DNA from: Acidovorax sp. 1608163 | Lineage (GTDB): Bacteria; Pseudomonadota; Gammaproteobacteria; Burkholderiales; Burkholderiaceae_C | DNA length: 64,000 nucleotides | NCBI RefSeq assembly: GCF_003669015.1 | Contig: NZ_CP033069.1 | Coordinates: 995,001-1,059,000, forward strand | Direction: 5' to 3' | Shown: positions 15,864 through 25,325 of the stretch, in pieces | How the letters are laid out: the number at the start of each line of letters is the position of its first letter | Numbering within the stretch: position 1 is the first letter of the stretch | Notes under the pieces: generated by a model | Told to the model about the DNA's origin: nothing | What the model saw: only the letters and a program-made list of their open reading frames with translations | The model's database searches: none | Program-made: the position numbers and the translations under genes

Positions 15864-17576
15864 GTGAATACTTTCTCAGCATTGTCCGAAGTGGCACTGC
15901 CGCAGTCGCGTGCGGCCACGCATGCGGTGGCGGCCGTGGGCGGGCGCACGGTATCGCATGCAGACTGGCTGCACAGCGTGCAGGCCTGGTGCGCAGCCTT
16001 CCAGAAGGTGCCGGGCACCGAGGTGGGCCTGTATTTTGACGACCCACTGTCCTTTGCGGCAGCGCTGTGGGGCGCCTGGCACGCGGGCAAGACGCCAGTG
16101 CTCGCCAGCGACCTGCAACCACACACCTTGGCACACCTGCTGCCCCAGGTGCAGGCGTGTGCGGGCCTGCTGCCGGACGCTGTGCTGCCGGACGGCGCTG
16201 GCGCCGCAGCCGTGGTGCTGCAGCCTCTGTCGTTGCGTGATGCGCGGGTGGTGATGTTCACTTCTGGCTCTACAGGCGCCCCTGAGCGCATTGCAAAGCA
16301 CCTCTCTCAGCTGGATGCCGAAGTGCATGCCCTGCAGGCCGTGTTCGGCGCCCTGGCCGATGCGCCTGGCCTGCGCACGCTGGCCACGGTGTCGCACCAG
16401 CACATCTATGGCTTGTTGTTCCGTGTGCTGTGGCCGCTGGCCGCAGGCCGTCTGCTGGGCACTGACTTCTTGCGCTACCCCGAAGAACTGGTGGCGCAGC
16501 TGTCCGTGCCTGGGCCTGCGTTGCTGATTTCGAGCCCGGCCATGCTCAGTCGCCTGCCGGACCATCTGGACTGGGCGGCCGCGTCGCAAGGGCTGCGCGG
16601 CATTTTTTCGTCGGGCGGCCCTTTGCCTCCCGATGCGTCAGCGCAGAGCCTGGCCTTGTTCGGGCACTCGCCCACCGAGGTGTTTGGTAGCTCTGAGACC
16701 GGCGGCATTGCCTGGCGGCGCAGGGCTGAGCAGGGCGATGCCTGGCAGCCCCTGCCGGGCGTCCAGGTGCGCCTGGCCGACAGTGGCTGCCTCTTCGTGC
16801 GCTCGGGCCACTTACCCGATGCAGCGGTGTGGTGGGAGACTGCCGACCGTGCTCTGCCGCAGGACGGTGGTACAGGCTTTGTGCTGCAGGGCCGGGCTGA
16901 CCGGATCGTGAAGATCGCGGAGAAACGCATTTCCCTGACGGCCATGGAAAACGCTCTGTTGGCCAGTGGATGGGCGACCGCAGTCAAAGCGGTGGTGCTT
17001 GAGTTGCCTCACTCTGCGGCCCGTGTGGGTATGGTGCTGGAGCTCAATGACGCGGGCTGGCTGGTCCTGCAGCAGCAGGGGCGCAGGCAGATGGGCGCTG
17101 CGCTGCGCAGCTTGCTCGAGCCCTGTGTGGACCGCGTGGCGCTGCCGCGCAGCTGGCGCTACGTGGCACGTCTACCGCAAAACGCGCAAGGCAAGACCAC
17201 GCAGCATGACCTGCTGGAGCTGTTTCGCCCGCTGATGCCGCCGCCCCAATGGCTGCAGCGCAGTGCGCACCAGGCGACGGCCAGTTTGCGGGTGGATGCG
17301 CAACTGCGCGTGCTGGATGGACATTTTCCTGGCGCCCCCATCGTGCCAGGCGTGGCGCAACTGCACTGGGTTGTGGCGCTGGGCATGCAGGCTTTTGGCA
17401 TCCCTTCGGCTTTTTTGCGGGCCGAGGTGGTCAAGTTCCAGCAACCCATCCTGCCCGGTGACACCGTGCAGGTCCAATTGCAATGGGTGGCTGACAAAGG
17501 GAGCTTGCAGTTTGCCTTGACCTCTGAGCGCGGATCGCATGCCAGCGGGCGACTGGTACACGGGGTGCAGGCATGA
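15864..17576 (+). CDS. apeH: Fusion of aryl-activating AMP-ligase (ApeH-like) and hotdog dehydratase (ApeI-like)
   Basis: Residues 1-450 of this 570-aa protein form an adenylating enzyme: MFTSGSTGAPE (131-141), VFGSSETGGIAW (273-284), GRADRIVKIAEKRISL and the C-terminal lysine in LPQNAQGKTTQ (437-447). It should activate the aromatic starter acid and load it on an ACP. Residues about 460-570 are a FabZ/FabA-type hotdog domain with LDGHFPGAPIVPGVAQL (484-500, His487), matching the dehydratase ApeI that is a separate protein in characterised systems. Start is GTG at 15864. The end overlaps the next gene by ATGA. No frameshift or internal start is needed. Confidence 0.88.
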   Translation: MNTFSALSEVALPQSRAATHAVAAVGGRTVSHADWLHSVQAWCAAFQKVPGTEVGLYFDDPLSFAAALWGAWHAGKTPVLASDLQPHTLAHLLPQVQACAGLLPDAVLPDGAGAAAVVLQPLSLRDARVVMFTSGSTGAPERIAKHLSQLDAEVHALQAVFGALADAPGLRTLATVSHQHIYGLLFRVLWPLAAGRLLGTDFLRYPEELVAQLSVPGPALLISSPAMLSRLPDHLDWAAASQGLRGIFSSGGPLPPDASAQSLALFGHSPTEVFGSSETGGIAWRRRAEQGDAWQPLPGVQVRLADSGCLFVRSGHLPDAAVWWETADRALPQDGGTGFVLQGRADRIVKIAEKRISLTAMENALLASGWATAVKAVVLELPHSAARVGMVLELNDAGWLVLQQQGRRQMGAALRSLLEPCVDRVALPRSWRYVARLPQNAQGKTTQHDLLELFRPLMPPPQWLQRSAHQATASLRVDAQLRVLDGHFPGAPIVPGVAQLHWVVALGMQAFGIPSAFLRAEVVKFQQPILPGDTVQVQLQWVADKGSLQFALTSERGSHASGRLVHGVQA

Positions 17577-18349
17577 CCGTGCCCAGGTTCAACCCGGTGG
17601 CCATCATCCCGGTCTACAACCACCCCACCACCATTGGCCGCATGGTGCAGGGCGTGCTGGACGCTGGCCTGCACTGCATCCTTGTGGACGACGGCTCCGA
17701 GCCCGGCTGTGCTGCGGTATTGGACGCGCTGGGTGTGCAGCATGGGGCCTTGGTCACGGTGCTGCGACTGGTGCACAACCAGGGCAAAGGGGGCGCCGTG
17801 ATGACGGGGATGCGCCATGCGCTGGCAGCTGGCTACAGCCATGTGCTGCAGATCGACGCTGATGGGCAGCACGCCGTAGCCGACATCCCCGAATTCATTG
17901 CGTTGGCCCGAGCCCAGCCTGACGCCATGGTGTGTGGTGCGCCACGCTATGACGCCAGCGTGCCCAAAGCACGCCTGTATGGCCGCTATGCCACCCATGT
18001 GTGGGTGTGGATCAACACCTTGTCGCTGGACATCGAAGATTCGATGTGCGGCTTTCGTGTCTACCCGCTGCGCGACGCGATTGGCGTGATGGACGGCGCC
18101 CGCATTGGCAAGCACATGGAGTTCGATACGGAGATCCTTGTCCGCATGCACTGGAAGGGCGTGCCTTTCATCACGCAGCGCACGGCTGTGACCTACCCGC
18201 AGGATGGTTTGTCGCACTTTCGCGTGTGGCGCGACAACGTGCTCATCTCGGGCATGCACACCCGCCTGTTTGGCGGGATGCTGCTGCGCAGCCCTGTTTT
18301 GCTCGCACGCAAGCTGTTGGGGCGTTCCCGTCGCAGGTCGGTGGCATGA
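17573..18349 (+). CDS. Family 2 glycosyltransferase of the APE cluster
   Basis: The 258-aa protein has the GT2 fold with nucleotide-binding IIPVYNHPTTIGRMVQ (residues 10-25), LVDDGS, QGKGGAVMTGM and the catalytic-site DADGQH. It should transfer a sugar during attachment of the polyene to its carrier. In the E. coli-type cluster the glycosyltransferase and an acyltransferase occur, as I recall, as one two-domain protein; here they are two genes coupled by an ATGA overlap. Confidence 0.88.
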   Translation: MTVPRFNPVAIIPVYNHPTTIGRMVQGVLDAGLHCILVDDGSEPGCAAVLDALGVQHGALVTVLRLVHNQGKGGAVMTGMRHALAAGYSHVLQIDADGQHAVADIPEFIALARAQPDAMVCGAPRYDASVPKARLYGRYATHVWVWINTLSLDIEDSMCGFRVYPLRDAIGVMDGARIGKHMEFDTEILVRMHWKGVPFITQRTAVTYPQDGLSHFRVWRDNVLISGMHTRLFGGMLLRSPVLLARKLLGRSRRRSVA

Positions 18350-19344
18350 CGGCACGCGCACCTCGGGCCCAAGCCACGACGCAGGATGTCACCTCGCAAG
18401 AGGTGCCGCACTGGGCGCATTTGGGGGAAAGCACCTTTGTGGCTGGCATGTGGCTGCTGTACCAGGTGCACCGGTTTCTGGGTCGCTGGCCGTTCCTGGC
18501 GTGTTTGTACCCTGTTGTGGCGTACTACTGGCTGGCCAAGCCGGTAGCACGCCGCGCCTCCTTGCAGTATCTGCAGCGCATGCAGGCGGCCCATGGCTTG
18601 TGGCCTGCGGTGCCGGGCTGGCGGCAGAGTCTGCAGCACTTTCGGGTGTTTGCGCAGGTGATTTTGGACAAGCTGTTGGCGCTCACCGGGCGTTACCGGT
18701 TCGAGCGCGTGGCTTTCGTTGGGGGTGAGTCGCTCGATGCTCTGCTGGCGCAGGGGCGAGGGGCGGTGGTGGTTACCGCGCACATGGGCTGCATCGAGCT
18801 GTGCCGCGCCATGGCTGAACGGCGTGAGGGGCTGCGGCTCAACGTTCTGGTGCACACGGCCCATGCCCAGCGCTTCAATCGGCTGATGCAGCGCCTGGCG
18901 CCGGACAGCGGAGTGCAATTGTTGCAGGTCACTGAATTCAACGCGGCCACCGCCATCATGCTGGCCGAGCGCGTGGCGCGTGGCGAGCTCATTGCCATTG
19001 CGGGCGACCGTGTTCCTGTGCACGAGAGCCGTGTCACGCACGCCCCGTTCCTGGGGCATGAGGCCCCTTTCCCTTGTGGTCCTTACATCCTGGCGGCGGT
19101 GCTTGAATGTCCGCTCTACTTCATGGGCTGCGTGCACGAAGGCGAGGGCTATGCCGTGGAGTTTGTGCCGCTGGCCGACCGCGTGCAGCTACCGCGGGCC
19201 CGGCGCGAGCAGGCCATTGCCGAGTACGCATCCCTCTACGCCCAGCAGCTCGAGCGCATGCTGTGCAAGGCGCCCTACGACTGGTTTAACTTTTTCCCCT
19301 TCTGGGAGCAAGGCGTGGCTGCGCGTCCTGCTTCCACTGCTTGA
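18346..19344 (+). CDS. LpxL/HtrB-type lipid acyltransferase of the APE cluster
   Basis: The 332-aa protein has one N-terminal membrane segment (about 50-72) and the lysophospholipid/lipid A acyltransferase motif VVVTAHMGCIEL (H-x4-E/L type), followed by IAIAGDRVPV and the C-terminal YDWFNFFPFW. It likely acylates the glycosylated carrier. The ATG at 18346 overlaps the glycosyltransferase stop (ATGA). Other upstream starts in the frame would overlap the glycosyltransferase gene by over 300 bases and were rejected. Confidence 0.86.
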   Translation: MTARAPRAQATTQDVTSQEVPHWAHLGESTFVAGMWLLYQVHRFLGRWPFLACLYPVVAYYWLAKPVARRASLQYLQRMQAAHGLWPAVPGWRQSLQHFRVFAQVILDKLLALTGRYRFERVAFVGGESLDALLAQGRGAVVVTAHMGCIELCRAMAERREGLRLNVLVHTAHAQRFNRLMQRLAPDSGVQLLQVTEFNAATAIMLAERVARGELIAIAGDRVPVHESRVTHAPFLGHEAPFPCGPYILAAVLECPLYFMGCVHEGEGYAVEFVPLADRVQLPRARREQAIAEYASLYAQQLERMLCKAPYDWFNFFPFWEQGVAARPASTA

Positions 19345-19412
19345 TCCCATGATCAATGGACTCTCCCCCATGAGCTGCACCCCCGTGTCCTATTTTTCCA
19401 GGGGGCTCTTTT

Positions 19413-19853
19413 ATGCCGACTGACAAAGAGCTGGCATCGCGCGATCGGCTGACTTGCGAGATCGACATCACACCGGCGTTTTACGACATCGACGTGATGG
19501 AGATCGTGTACCACGGCCACTACGTGCGTTACCTGGAGCTGGCGCGCAGCGCGTTGCTGGCGCAGTTCAACTACGACTACCCGCGCATGCGCGATTCGGG
19601 CTACGCATGGCCTGTCGTGGACATGCGCCTCAAGTATGTGCGCCCGGCCACCTTTGGCCAGACGCTCAAGGTGCGTGCCACCATCACCGAGTGGGAGAAC
19701 CGCCTGCGCATCGACTATCTGCTGCGTGACGCTGCAACGGGCCACAAGGTCAACAGTGCACACACCATCCAGGTGGCGGTGGATATGCAGACACGTGCCA
19801 TGTGCTTCGTCTGCCCGCCTGTGTTGTGGGAACGGTTGGGGGTGGCACCATGA
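19413..19853 (+). CDS. apeK: Hotdog-fold thioesterase (ApeK-like)
   Basis: The 146-aa protein is a 4HBT/YbgC-type thioesterase. The active-site region FYDIDVMEIVYHGHYVRYLELAR matches the family pattern in which the Asp in YDID.M acts in hydrolysis. In the reconstituted aryl polyene system ApeK binds the two ACPs. The ATG at 19413 follows a 68-base gap, the largest in this part of the operon; the end overlaps the LolA-like gene by ATGA. Confidence 0.88.
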   Translation: MPTDKELASRDRLTCEIDITPAFYDIDVMEIVYHGHYVRYLELARSALLAQFNYDYPRMRDSGYAWPVVDMRLKYVRPATFGQTLKVRATITEWENRLRIDYLLRDAATGHKVNSAHTIQVAVDMQTRAMCFVCPPVLWERLGVAP

Positions 19854-20479
19854 GGTTCTCTGCATGGTGGTGGGCTATGGCACTGTGTGCGTTGGCGCTT
19901 GCTCCGGTGCATGCGGCAGAGCCTGCCGCGCAGGAGCTGCTTGCCCAGGTGCGCCAGCGTGTGCAGGACGCCCCTGTCGTGCGTGGCACCTTCGAGCAGC
20001 TCAAGACCGTCAAGGGCTTCAAGCAGCCACTTCGGTCCAGCGGCGATTTTGTTGTGGCGCGTGGCAGAGGCATCGTCTGGCATGTGCTGCGGCCGTATGA
20101 ATCGCTGCTGGTCGTCAAACCTGACAGCCTGCAGTCGCGCGGCAGCGACGGCAAGGTGACCATGCAGATGCGGGCGCAGGATGAGCCGGTGCTGCGCACC
20201 GTCAATGCCATGCTGTTCGCCGTGATGTCGGCCAACCTGGCAGAACTCACCCAGCACTTTGAGGTGACGGGGCAGGTGGCGGCCAAGGGGTGGTCGCTGC
20301 ACCTCGTACCCCGCGATCCCACACTGGCCCAGTGGCTTGCTGCCGTAGATCTGCAAGGCAACCAGTTCGTGCAAGAGGTCAAGCTGCAGGAGGCGCGTGG
20401 CGACAGCAGCGTGATTCGCATCACGGCCCCCGTGGCAGAAAACGCCTTGCGCCCGCAGGATGCGGCGCAGTTTGACTGA
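19850..20479 (+). CDS. LolA-like outer-membrane lipoprotein carrier of the APE cluster
   Basis: The 209-aa protein begins with a Sec signal peptide (about 1-20, cleavage after VHAAE) and shows the LolA fold pattern VRGTFEQLKTVKGFKQPLRS and GRGIVWHVLRPYESLLVVKPD. It probably carries the lipid-linked polyene across the periplasm together with the MMPL exporter that follows. The position matches apeL in described clusters. Confidence 0.88.
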   Translation: MRFSAWWWAMALCALALAPVHAAEPAAQELLAQVRQRVQDAPVVRGTFEQLKTVKGFKQPLRSSGDFVVARGRGIVWHVLRPYESLLVVKPDSLQSRGSDGKVTMQMRAQDEPVLRTVNAMLFAVMSANLAELTQHFEVTGQVAAKGWSLHLVPRDPTLAQWLAAVDLQGNQFVQEVKLQEARGDSSVIRITAPVAENALRPQDAAQFD

Positions 20480-20494
20480 GGGTGGCGTAGCGCA

Positions 20495-22867
20495 ATGCTT
20501 GTGAATTCCATGTCCCCCCAAGACGCCCAGCCAGGCTGGCTGTGGCGCACGGCGGCACTGGCCTGGCTGTTGGTGACCATCGCCGTGGGCGTGCACCAAT
20601 GGCAGTTCTGGAAGCATGACGGCATTGACACCGACGTGATGGCCCTCTTGCCTGTGAACGAGCAGGCACCCGACGTGGCCCTGGCCACCGAGCAACTGGT
20701 GGGGCAGATGTCCCGCCAGGTGGTGGTGTTGCTGGGCACAGGCGAGTGGAACGAGACGCGCTCGGCTGCGCAAGTGTTCCGCCAGTCGCTGGGTGCGGGG
20801 GCTGGCGCGCTCCTGCGGGAAGACGCCATGGCGCAGAAGACCTCCATAGATGCCGCGCTCGGCTTCTACCAGCCCTGGCGCGATCGCCTGCTCACGCCCG
20901 AGCAGCGCGCCATGCTGGCGGGTACGTCCGATGCCGCACTGGTGCAAAAAGCGCTGCAGGACTTGTACCAGCCTGCTGTGCAGGCCCGCCTGTCCGATTG
21001 GGTGAGCGACCCCCTGGGCTTGTGGACACAGTGGTGGACTGCGCGCGGCGCGCAAAGCCAAGCGCGGCCACGCGACGGCGAGCTGTGGGTGGCGGCTGGC
21101 GGATTGCAGTGGTCGGTCCTGCAGTACACGCTGGAGGGCTCGGCCTTTCGCCTTTCGGGCGAGCCGGTACTGGGCAATGCGCTGCAACAGGCGCTGGCCA
21201 ATGTGCAGGCGAAGTGGCCTGGCGCCCGCATGGTCGTGGCCGGCGTGCCCCTGCACGCTGAAGCAGCGGCTGTGCAGGCCAACCGCGAGATCAACACCAT
21301 CGGCTGGGGCTCTCTTGCTGGCGTGCTGCTGCTGGCTTGGCTGGCCTTCCGTTCGCTGCGGCCGGTGGCGCTGGTCGGTGTTTCGCTGCTGGTGGGCTGC
21401 GCGGTGGCGCTGTCGGTCACGGCGCTGTTCTTCGCGCAGGTGCACCTGTTGACCTTGGTATTTGGTGCCAGCCTGGTGGGTGTGGCGGAAGACTATGGCA
21501 TCCACTACTTTGCCAGCCGCCAGGGGGCGCCCGGACGCAGCCCGCATGGGCTCATGCGGGGGCTGATGCCAGCGCTGTGGCTGGCTTTGGGCACCAGCGC
21601 CATCGCCTATCTGGCATTGGGCGCTGCAGCCTTTCCGGGCTTGCGGCAGATGGCGGTTTTCTCGGTGGTGGGGCTCACTGCGGCCATGCTCACCGTGGTC
21701 TGCTGGTTCCCTTGGCTGGACCGGGGCAGCATGCCGCACAGCCCTGTGGCCCAGCGCATTGGCCAGACGCTGATGGCTTGGCCGCGCTGGCGCCATGCGC
21801 TGCCTGGCTCTGTGGCTGCCTGCTCGGTACTGGTGCTGCTCCTTTGGTTGCTGGGTGGCCTGCGCGTGCAGGATGACGTGCGCCAGTTGCAGAACGCCTC
21901 CACCCCTCTGGTGGCGCAGCAGCGCCAAGTGAGCGAGATCCTGGGCCTGCCCAGCCCTGCGCAGTTCTATCTGGTGCAGGGCAAGACGCCGGAACAGGTG
22001 CTGCAGCGAGAAGAGGAACTCAAAGATCGGCTCGACGCGCTGGTGGCGCGCCAGGTGCTGGCGGGTTACAGCGCCGTGTCAGATTGGGTTCCATCGGCCC
22101 GGCGCCAGGACGGCGATGCACAGTTGGTGGCCCGTGCCCAGACCGCCGTGTTCAAGGGGGTGAGCACGGCGTTGGGCGAAGACTTCGCGCTGGTTGGCCG
22201 CCCTGCATCTGCACCACTCACGGTGCAGGCCTGGCTGGCGCAGCCCATTTCGGCAGCCGCGCGGCCGTTGTGGCTGGGCGAGCGTGATGGCAGCTACCGC
22301 AGCCTGCTCATGCTGCGAGGTGTGAAGGGTGTCGAGGCGCTGCCCGTTTTGGAAGGCGCCGTGCAGGGCCTGGAAGGCGTGGCTTGGGTGGACAAGCCGG
22401 CCGAGATATCGGGCCTGCTGCAGCGCTACCGTATCTCCATGACCGAGTTGCTGCTGTTGGGACACGCACTGGTGCTGGCAGCTCTGTGGCTGCGCTTTGG
22501 CCGCAAGGCCTGGCGCGCCTGGATGCCCACGGTGCTCGCCAGCTTGGTGGTGGTGGGTGCACTGACGGCCACGGGTGCGCCCTGGCAGCTGTTCAACGTG
22601 CTGGCGCTCATGTTGCTGCTGGGCGTGGGCATCGACTACGGCATCTTCCTGCAGGAGCATGAAGACGACCCCCATGCCTGGCTTGCTGTGGTGATTGGCG
22701 CGGGCAGCACCTGGTTGTCTTTTGGTCTGCTCGGTCTGTCACAAACCCCCGCACTCAGGGCCTTCGGCCTGACGTTGATGTTGGGCTTGCCGCTGGTGTT
22801 GGTGCTAGCGCCCTTGTTTCGGGCGGGCATGGGCGATACGAACGACAAGAAAGTGGGGGCGAAATGA
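20495..22867 (+). CDS. MMPL/RND-type exporter of the APE cluster
   Basis: The 790-aa inner-membrane exporter has about twelve membrane segments in two halves, each preceded by a periplasmic domain. TM1 is at about 15-32; TM2-6 lie near 265-425 with GASLVGVAEDYGIHYFASR, and TM8-12 near 645-780 with LLLGVGIDYGIFLQEHEDD, the repeated family motifs that hold proton-relay acidic residues. Location between a LolA-like carrier and a lipoprotein points to export of the lipid-linked polyene. Confidence 0.9.
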   Translation: MLVNSMSPQDAQPGWLWRTAALAWLLVTIAVGVHQWQFWKHDGIDTDVMALLPVNEQAPDVALATEQLVGQMSRQVVVLLGTGEWNETRSAAQVFRQSLGAGAGALLREDAMAQKTSIDAALGFYQPWRDRLLTPEQRAMLAGTSDAALVQKALQDLYQPAVQARLSDWVSDPLGLWTQWWTARGAQSQARPRDGELWVAAGGLQWSVLQYTLEGSAFRLSGEPVLGNALQQALANVQAKWPGARMVVAGVPLHAEAAAVQANREINTIGWGSLAGVLLLAWLAFRSLRPVALVGVSLLVGCAVALSVTALFFAQVHLLTLVFGASLVGVAEDYGIHYFASRQGAPGRSPHGLMRGLMPALWLALGTSAIAYLALGAAAFPGLRQMAVFSVVGLTAAMLTVVCWFPWLDRGSMPHSPVAQRIGQTLMAWPRWRHALPGSVAACSVLVLLLWLLGGLRVQDDVRQLQNASTPLVAQQRQVSEILGLPSPAQFYLVQGKTPEQVLQREEELKDRLDALVARQVLAGYSAVSDWVPSARRQDGDAQLVARAQTAVFKGVSTALGEDFALVGRPASAPLTVQAWLAQPISAAARPLWLGERDGSYRSLLMLRGVKGVEALPVLEGAVQGLEGVAWVDKPAEISGLLQRYRISMTELLLLGHALVLAALWLRFGRKAWRAWMPTVLASLVVVGALTATGAPWQLFNVLALMLLLGVGIDYGIFLQEHEDDPHAWLAVVIGAGSTWLSFGLLGLSQTPALRAFGLTLMLGLPLVLVLAPLFRAGMGDTNDKKVGAK

Positions 22868-23496
22868 TGCGCCAGCGAGAACGAGTTGACAGCCCCGACC
22901 GATTGGTGGCGAGGGCATGCGTGCCGTTGCTGGCCTTTGCGATGGCATTGCTGGCGGGCTGTGCCTTGCCGGGTGGCCCATCGGCTGGCGCAACCCACCC
23001 ACCGTTGCTGGCGCTGGCACCCGCTGCCCTGGGCTGCACCGTGGGCGTACAGCAGCGGTTGACAGTCCAGCGCCCAGGCCAGCCTGCGCAGCAATTGGAA
23101 GCCTTGTTGGAGGTGGATGGGCAGGCTGTGCGCCTGGCCTTCTTCGTGATGGGGCAGGGCATGGGCACCATGGCCTGGGACGGCCTGCAGTGGGATACAC
23201 AGCTTTCGCGCCACTGGCCTGCGCAGTTGACGCCTGAGCAAGTGCTCAGTGATCTGCAACTGGCTTTCTGGCCCACGCCGGTGGTACAGCAGGCTGTGGC
23301 GGCAATGGGGGCACCATGGCAATTGGAAAGCTCTGCCACTGGCCGTCGCCTGCTGCGTGATGGCAAGGAGTATGTGCGCGTGCAATTTGTGGAGAGTTCG
23401 GCGGTGGAGATCGTTTACCCCCAGGGCCCTTTCACTTTGCGGGTGGAGTCTCCTGGGGGCCCCCAACTGTGCGCTACTGCGCAGGAGCCGGTTTGA
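22864..23496 (+). CDS. DUF3261-type lipoprotein of the APE cluster
   Basis: The 210-aa protein has a lipoprotein signal with lipobox LLAGC (Cys at about residue 37), so it should be a periplasm-facing lipoprotein. The rest matches the small lipoprotein found after the exporter in aryl polyene operons (RLAFFVMGQGMGTMAWDGLQ and EYVRVQFVESSAVEIVYPQG). Function is unknown. It overlaps the exporter gene by ATGA and the ketosynthase gene by one base. Confidence 0.82.
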   Translation: MMRQRERVDSPDRLVARACVPLLAFAMALLAGCALPGGPSAGATHPPLLALAPAALGCTVGVQQRLTVQRPGQPAQQLEALLEVDGQAVRLAFFVMGQGMGTMAWDGLQWDTQLSRHWPAQLTPEQVLSDLQLAFWPTPVVQQAVAAMGAPWQLESSATGRRLLRDGKEYVRVQFVESSAVEIVYPQGPFTLRVESPGGPQLCATAQEPV

Positions 23497-24695
23497 TGTC
23501 CGCCACCACGCCCGTCTATCTGAACGCAGCATCGGCTTACAGCGCATTGGGGGTCGATGCCGAATCCATGCGTGCCCACCTGTTTGCGGACGCCGATCCC
23601 CAGACCTTGCGGTGGACAGACCAATACTCGCCGGGCCGTGTATTGCCCTTGGGGTGCTTGCCTGAGGGTGTTGAGCTGCCTGCACTGGACTTTGCACCGG
23701 CGCATCAGCGCTCTCGCAACAACGCGTTGGCCTGGGGGGCTCTGCACGCTTTGCAAGGTGCGGTCGCGCAGGCCATTGCACGTTTTGGTCCCACACGCGT
23801 AGCGCTCGTCGTGGGCACCAGTGCGGCCGGCATTGAAGAGGGTGAAGCCGCCGCCCGCTGCTTGTTCAATGAAGGGCGGTTCCCTCCTGGTTTTTCCTAC
23901 CCTTTGCAAGAGATGGGGAACGTGGCTGAATTTTTGGCGCAGCACCTGGGTGTGCGTGGGCCAGCCCATACCATTTCTACCGCCTGTTCTTCTGGGGCCA
24001 AGGCGCTGGCGTCTGCCGCGCGGTTGCTGCGGGCGGGCATGGCTGATGCCGTGGTAGCTGGTGGCGTGGACGCGTTGGGCCGCTTTACCCTGGCGGGTTT
24101 CAGTGCGCTGGAGGCTGTTTCGGTCAAGCGCTGTAACCCTCTGTCCGTGCACCGCAATGGCATCAATCTGGGTGAGGCAGCGGCCTTCTTTGTCCTGAGC
24201 CGTGAGGCCGGGCCTGTCCGTTTGGCAGGCTGGGGCGAGTCGCAAGACGCGCACCATATGTCCGCCCCTGATCCCACGGGCCAAGGGGCTGCGGCTGCCA
24301 TGCGGCAGGCACTCGCACGCGCGGGTCTGGAGCCCGCTGACGTGGACTACGTCAATCTGCACGGTACGGCCACGCCGCACAACGACGCCATGGAAAGCCA
24401 TGCCGTGCACGCAGTGTTGGGCAATGGCGTGGCGGTCAGTTCCACCAAACCGCTCACGGGGCACGCTTTGGCGGCAGCCGGCGCGCTGGAGGCGGCCGTG
24501 GCTTGGCATGTGCTGCACAACAACCCGCAGGGCGTGCTGCCCGTGCATTGGTGGGATGGCATGGCCGACCCGGACGTACCCTCTCTGGCGCCTGTTGTAC
24601 CCGGTCTGCGGTTAGGGCGCCCCGTTCGTGCCGTGATGAGCAATTCTTTTGCCTTTGGCGGCAGCAACAGCGCTCTGTTGTTCACAGCCGCCTGA
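23496..24695 (+). CDS. apeO: Beta-ketoacyl synthase (ApeO-like)
   Basis: This 399-aa protein is a complete type II ketosynthase with the catalytic set Cys164 (TISTACSSGAKAL), His289 (NLHGTATPHND), Lys318 and His323 (STKPLTGHALAAAGA). It should be the elongating enzyme that pairs with the truncated chain-length factor at the start of the operon. It is joined by one-base overlaps to the genes on both sides, so translation is coupled. Confidence 0.9.
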   Translation: MSATTPVYLNAASAYSALGVDAESMRAHLFADADPQTLRWTDQYSPGRVLPLGCLPEGVELPALDFAPAHQRSRNNALAWGALHALQGAVAQAIARFGPTRVALVVGTSAAGIEEGEAAARCLFNEGRFPPGFSYPLQEMGNVAEFLAQHLGVRGPAHTISTACSSGAKALASAARLLRAGMADAVVAGGVDALGRFTLAGFSALEAVSVKRCNPLSVHRNGINLGEAAAFFVLSREAGPVRLAGWGESQDAHHMSAPDPTGQGAAAAMRQALARAGLEPADVDYVNLHGTATPHNDAMESHAVHAVLGNGVAVSSTKPLTGHALAAAGALEAAVAWHVLHNNPQGVLPVHWWDGMADPDVPSLAPVVPGLRLGRPVRAVMSNSFAFGGSNSALLFTAA

Positions 24696-25183
24696 TGAGT
24701 GATGACAACGTGATGAGCAGCGAATTTCTTCCCATCGAAAACTACGTACCCCACCGCGGCGTCATGCTGCTGCTGGACCGCCTGGTTGCCGCAGACGAGG
24801 ACACGGCTGTGGCCGAGGTGACCGTGCCACGCGACGGTTTGTTTTTGCAGGACGCAGGCATGCCCTCTTGGGTCGGCATGGAATACATGGCACAGACAGT
24901 GGCCGCCTGGGCGGGCTGGCGCGCGCGGCAAAAAGGGCAAGCGGTCAAGATTGGCTTTTTGCTGGGCTCGCGCCGGTACGAGGCAGTGCAGCCCTTTTTT
25001 GCACCGGGTCAGCGCCTTAGGGTCAGTGTGCGCTGCGAGTTGCTGGGCGACAACGGCCTGGGCATGTTCGATTGCCGCATTCATGCAGACGGTGACGTGG
25101 AGCTGGCCAGTGCGCGCGTTTCGGTCTTTGAGCCCGAAGACGGTGGCGCCTACATTGCCGCTGCGCCAGCGGCAAGTTCCTGA
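24695..25183 (+). CDS. apeP: Hotdog-fold 3-hydroxyacyl-ACP dehydratase (ApeP-like)
   Basis: The 162-aa protein has the segments YVPHRGVMLLLDRLVAA and MPSWVGMEYMAQTVAAWAGW, matching the ApeP dehydratase, which forms a complex with ApeI. In this cluster the ApeI partner is a domain of the AMP-ligase fusion, so the complex would tie loading to dehydration. The ATG at 24695 overlaps the ketosynthase stop. Confidence 0.87.
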   Translation: MSDDNVMSSEFLPIENYVPHRGVMLLLDRLVAADEDTAVAEVTVPRDGLFLQDAGMPSWVGMEYMAQTVAAWAGWRARQKGQAVKIGFLLGSRRYEAVQPFFAPGQRLRVSVRCELLGDNGLGMFDCRIHADGDVELASARVSVFEPEDGGAYIAAAPAASS

Positions 25184-25325
25184 GAGATCCAGTGGGCGAA
25201 GACTTTGCCTGGAGATTGGGCCGCTCATTGTGCAAGGGTTACGCCAATGCCCAGCTGCACACATCGGGCATCCAGCAACACACTAAAAATCGCCATCCAG
25301 GAGATGGGCAGTAGATGGACGGTAG

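Noticed and set aside
19715..21928. Long minus-strand frame of about 737 codons
   Set aside because: Antisense to the LolA-like and MMPL genes, no motif, typical shadow composition.
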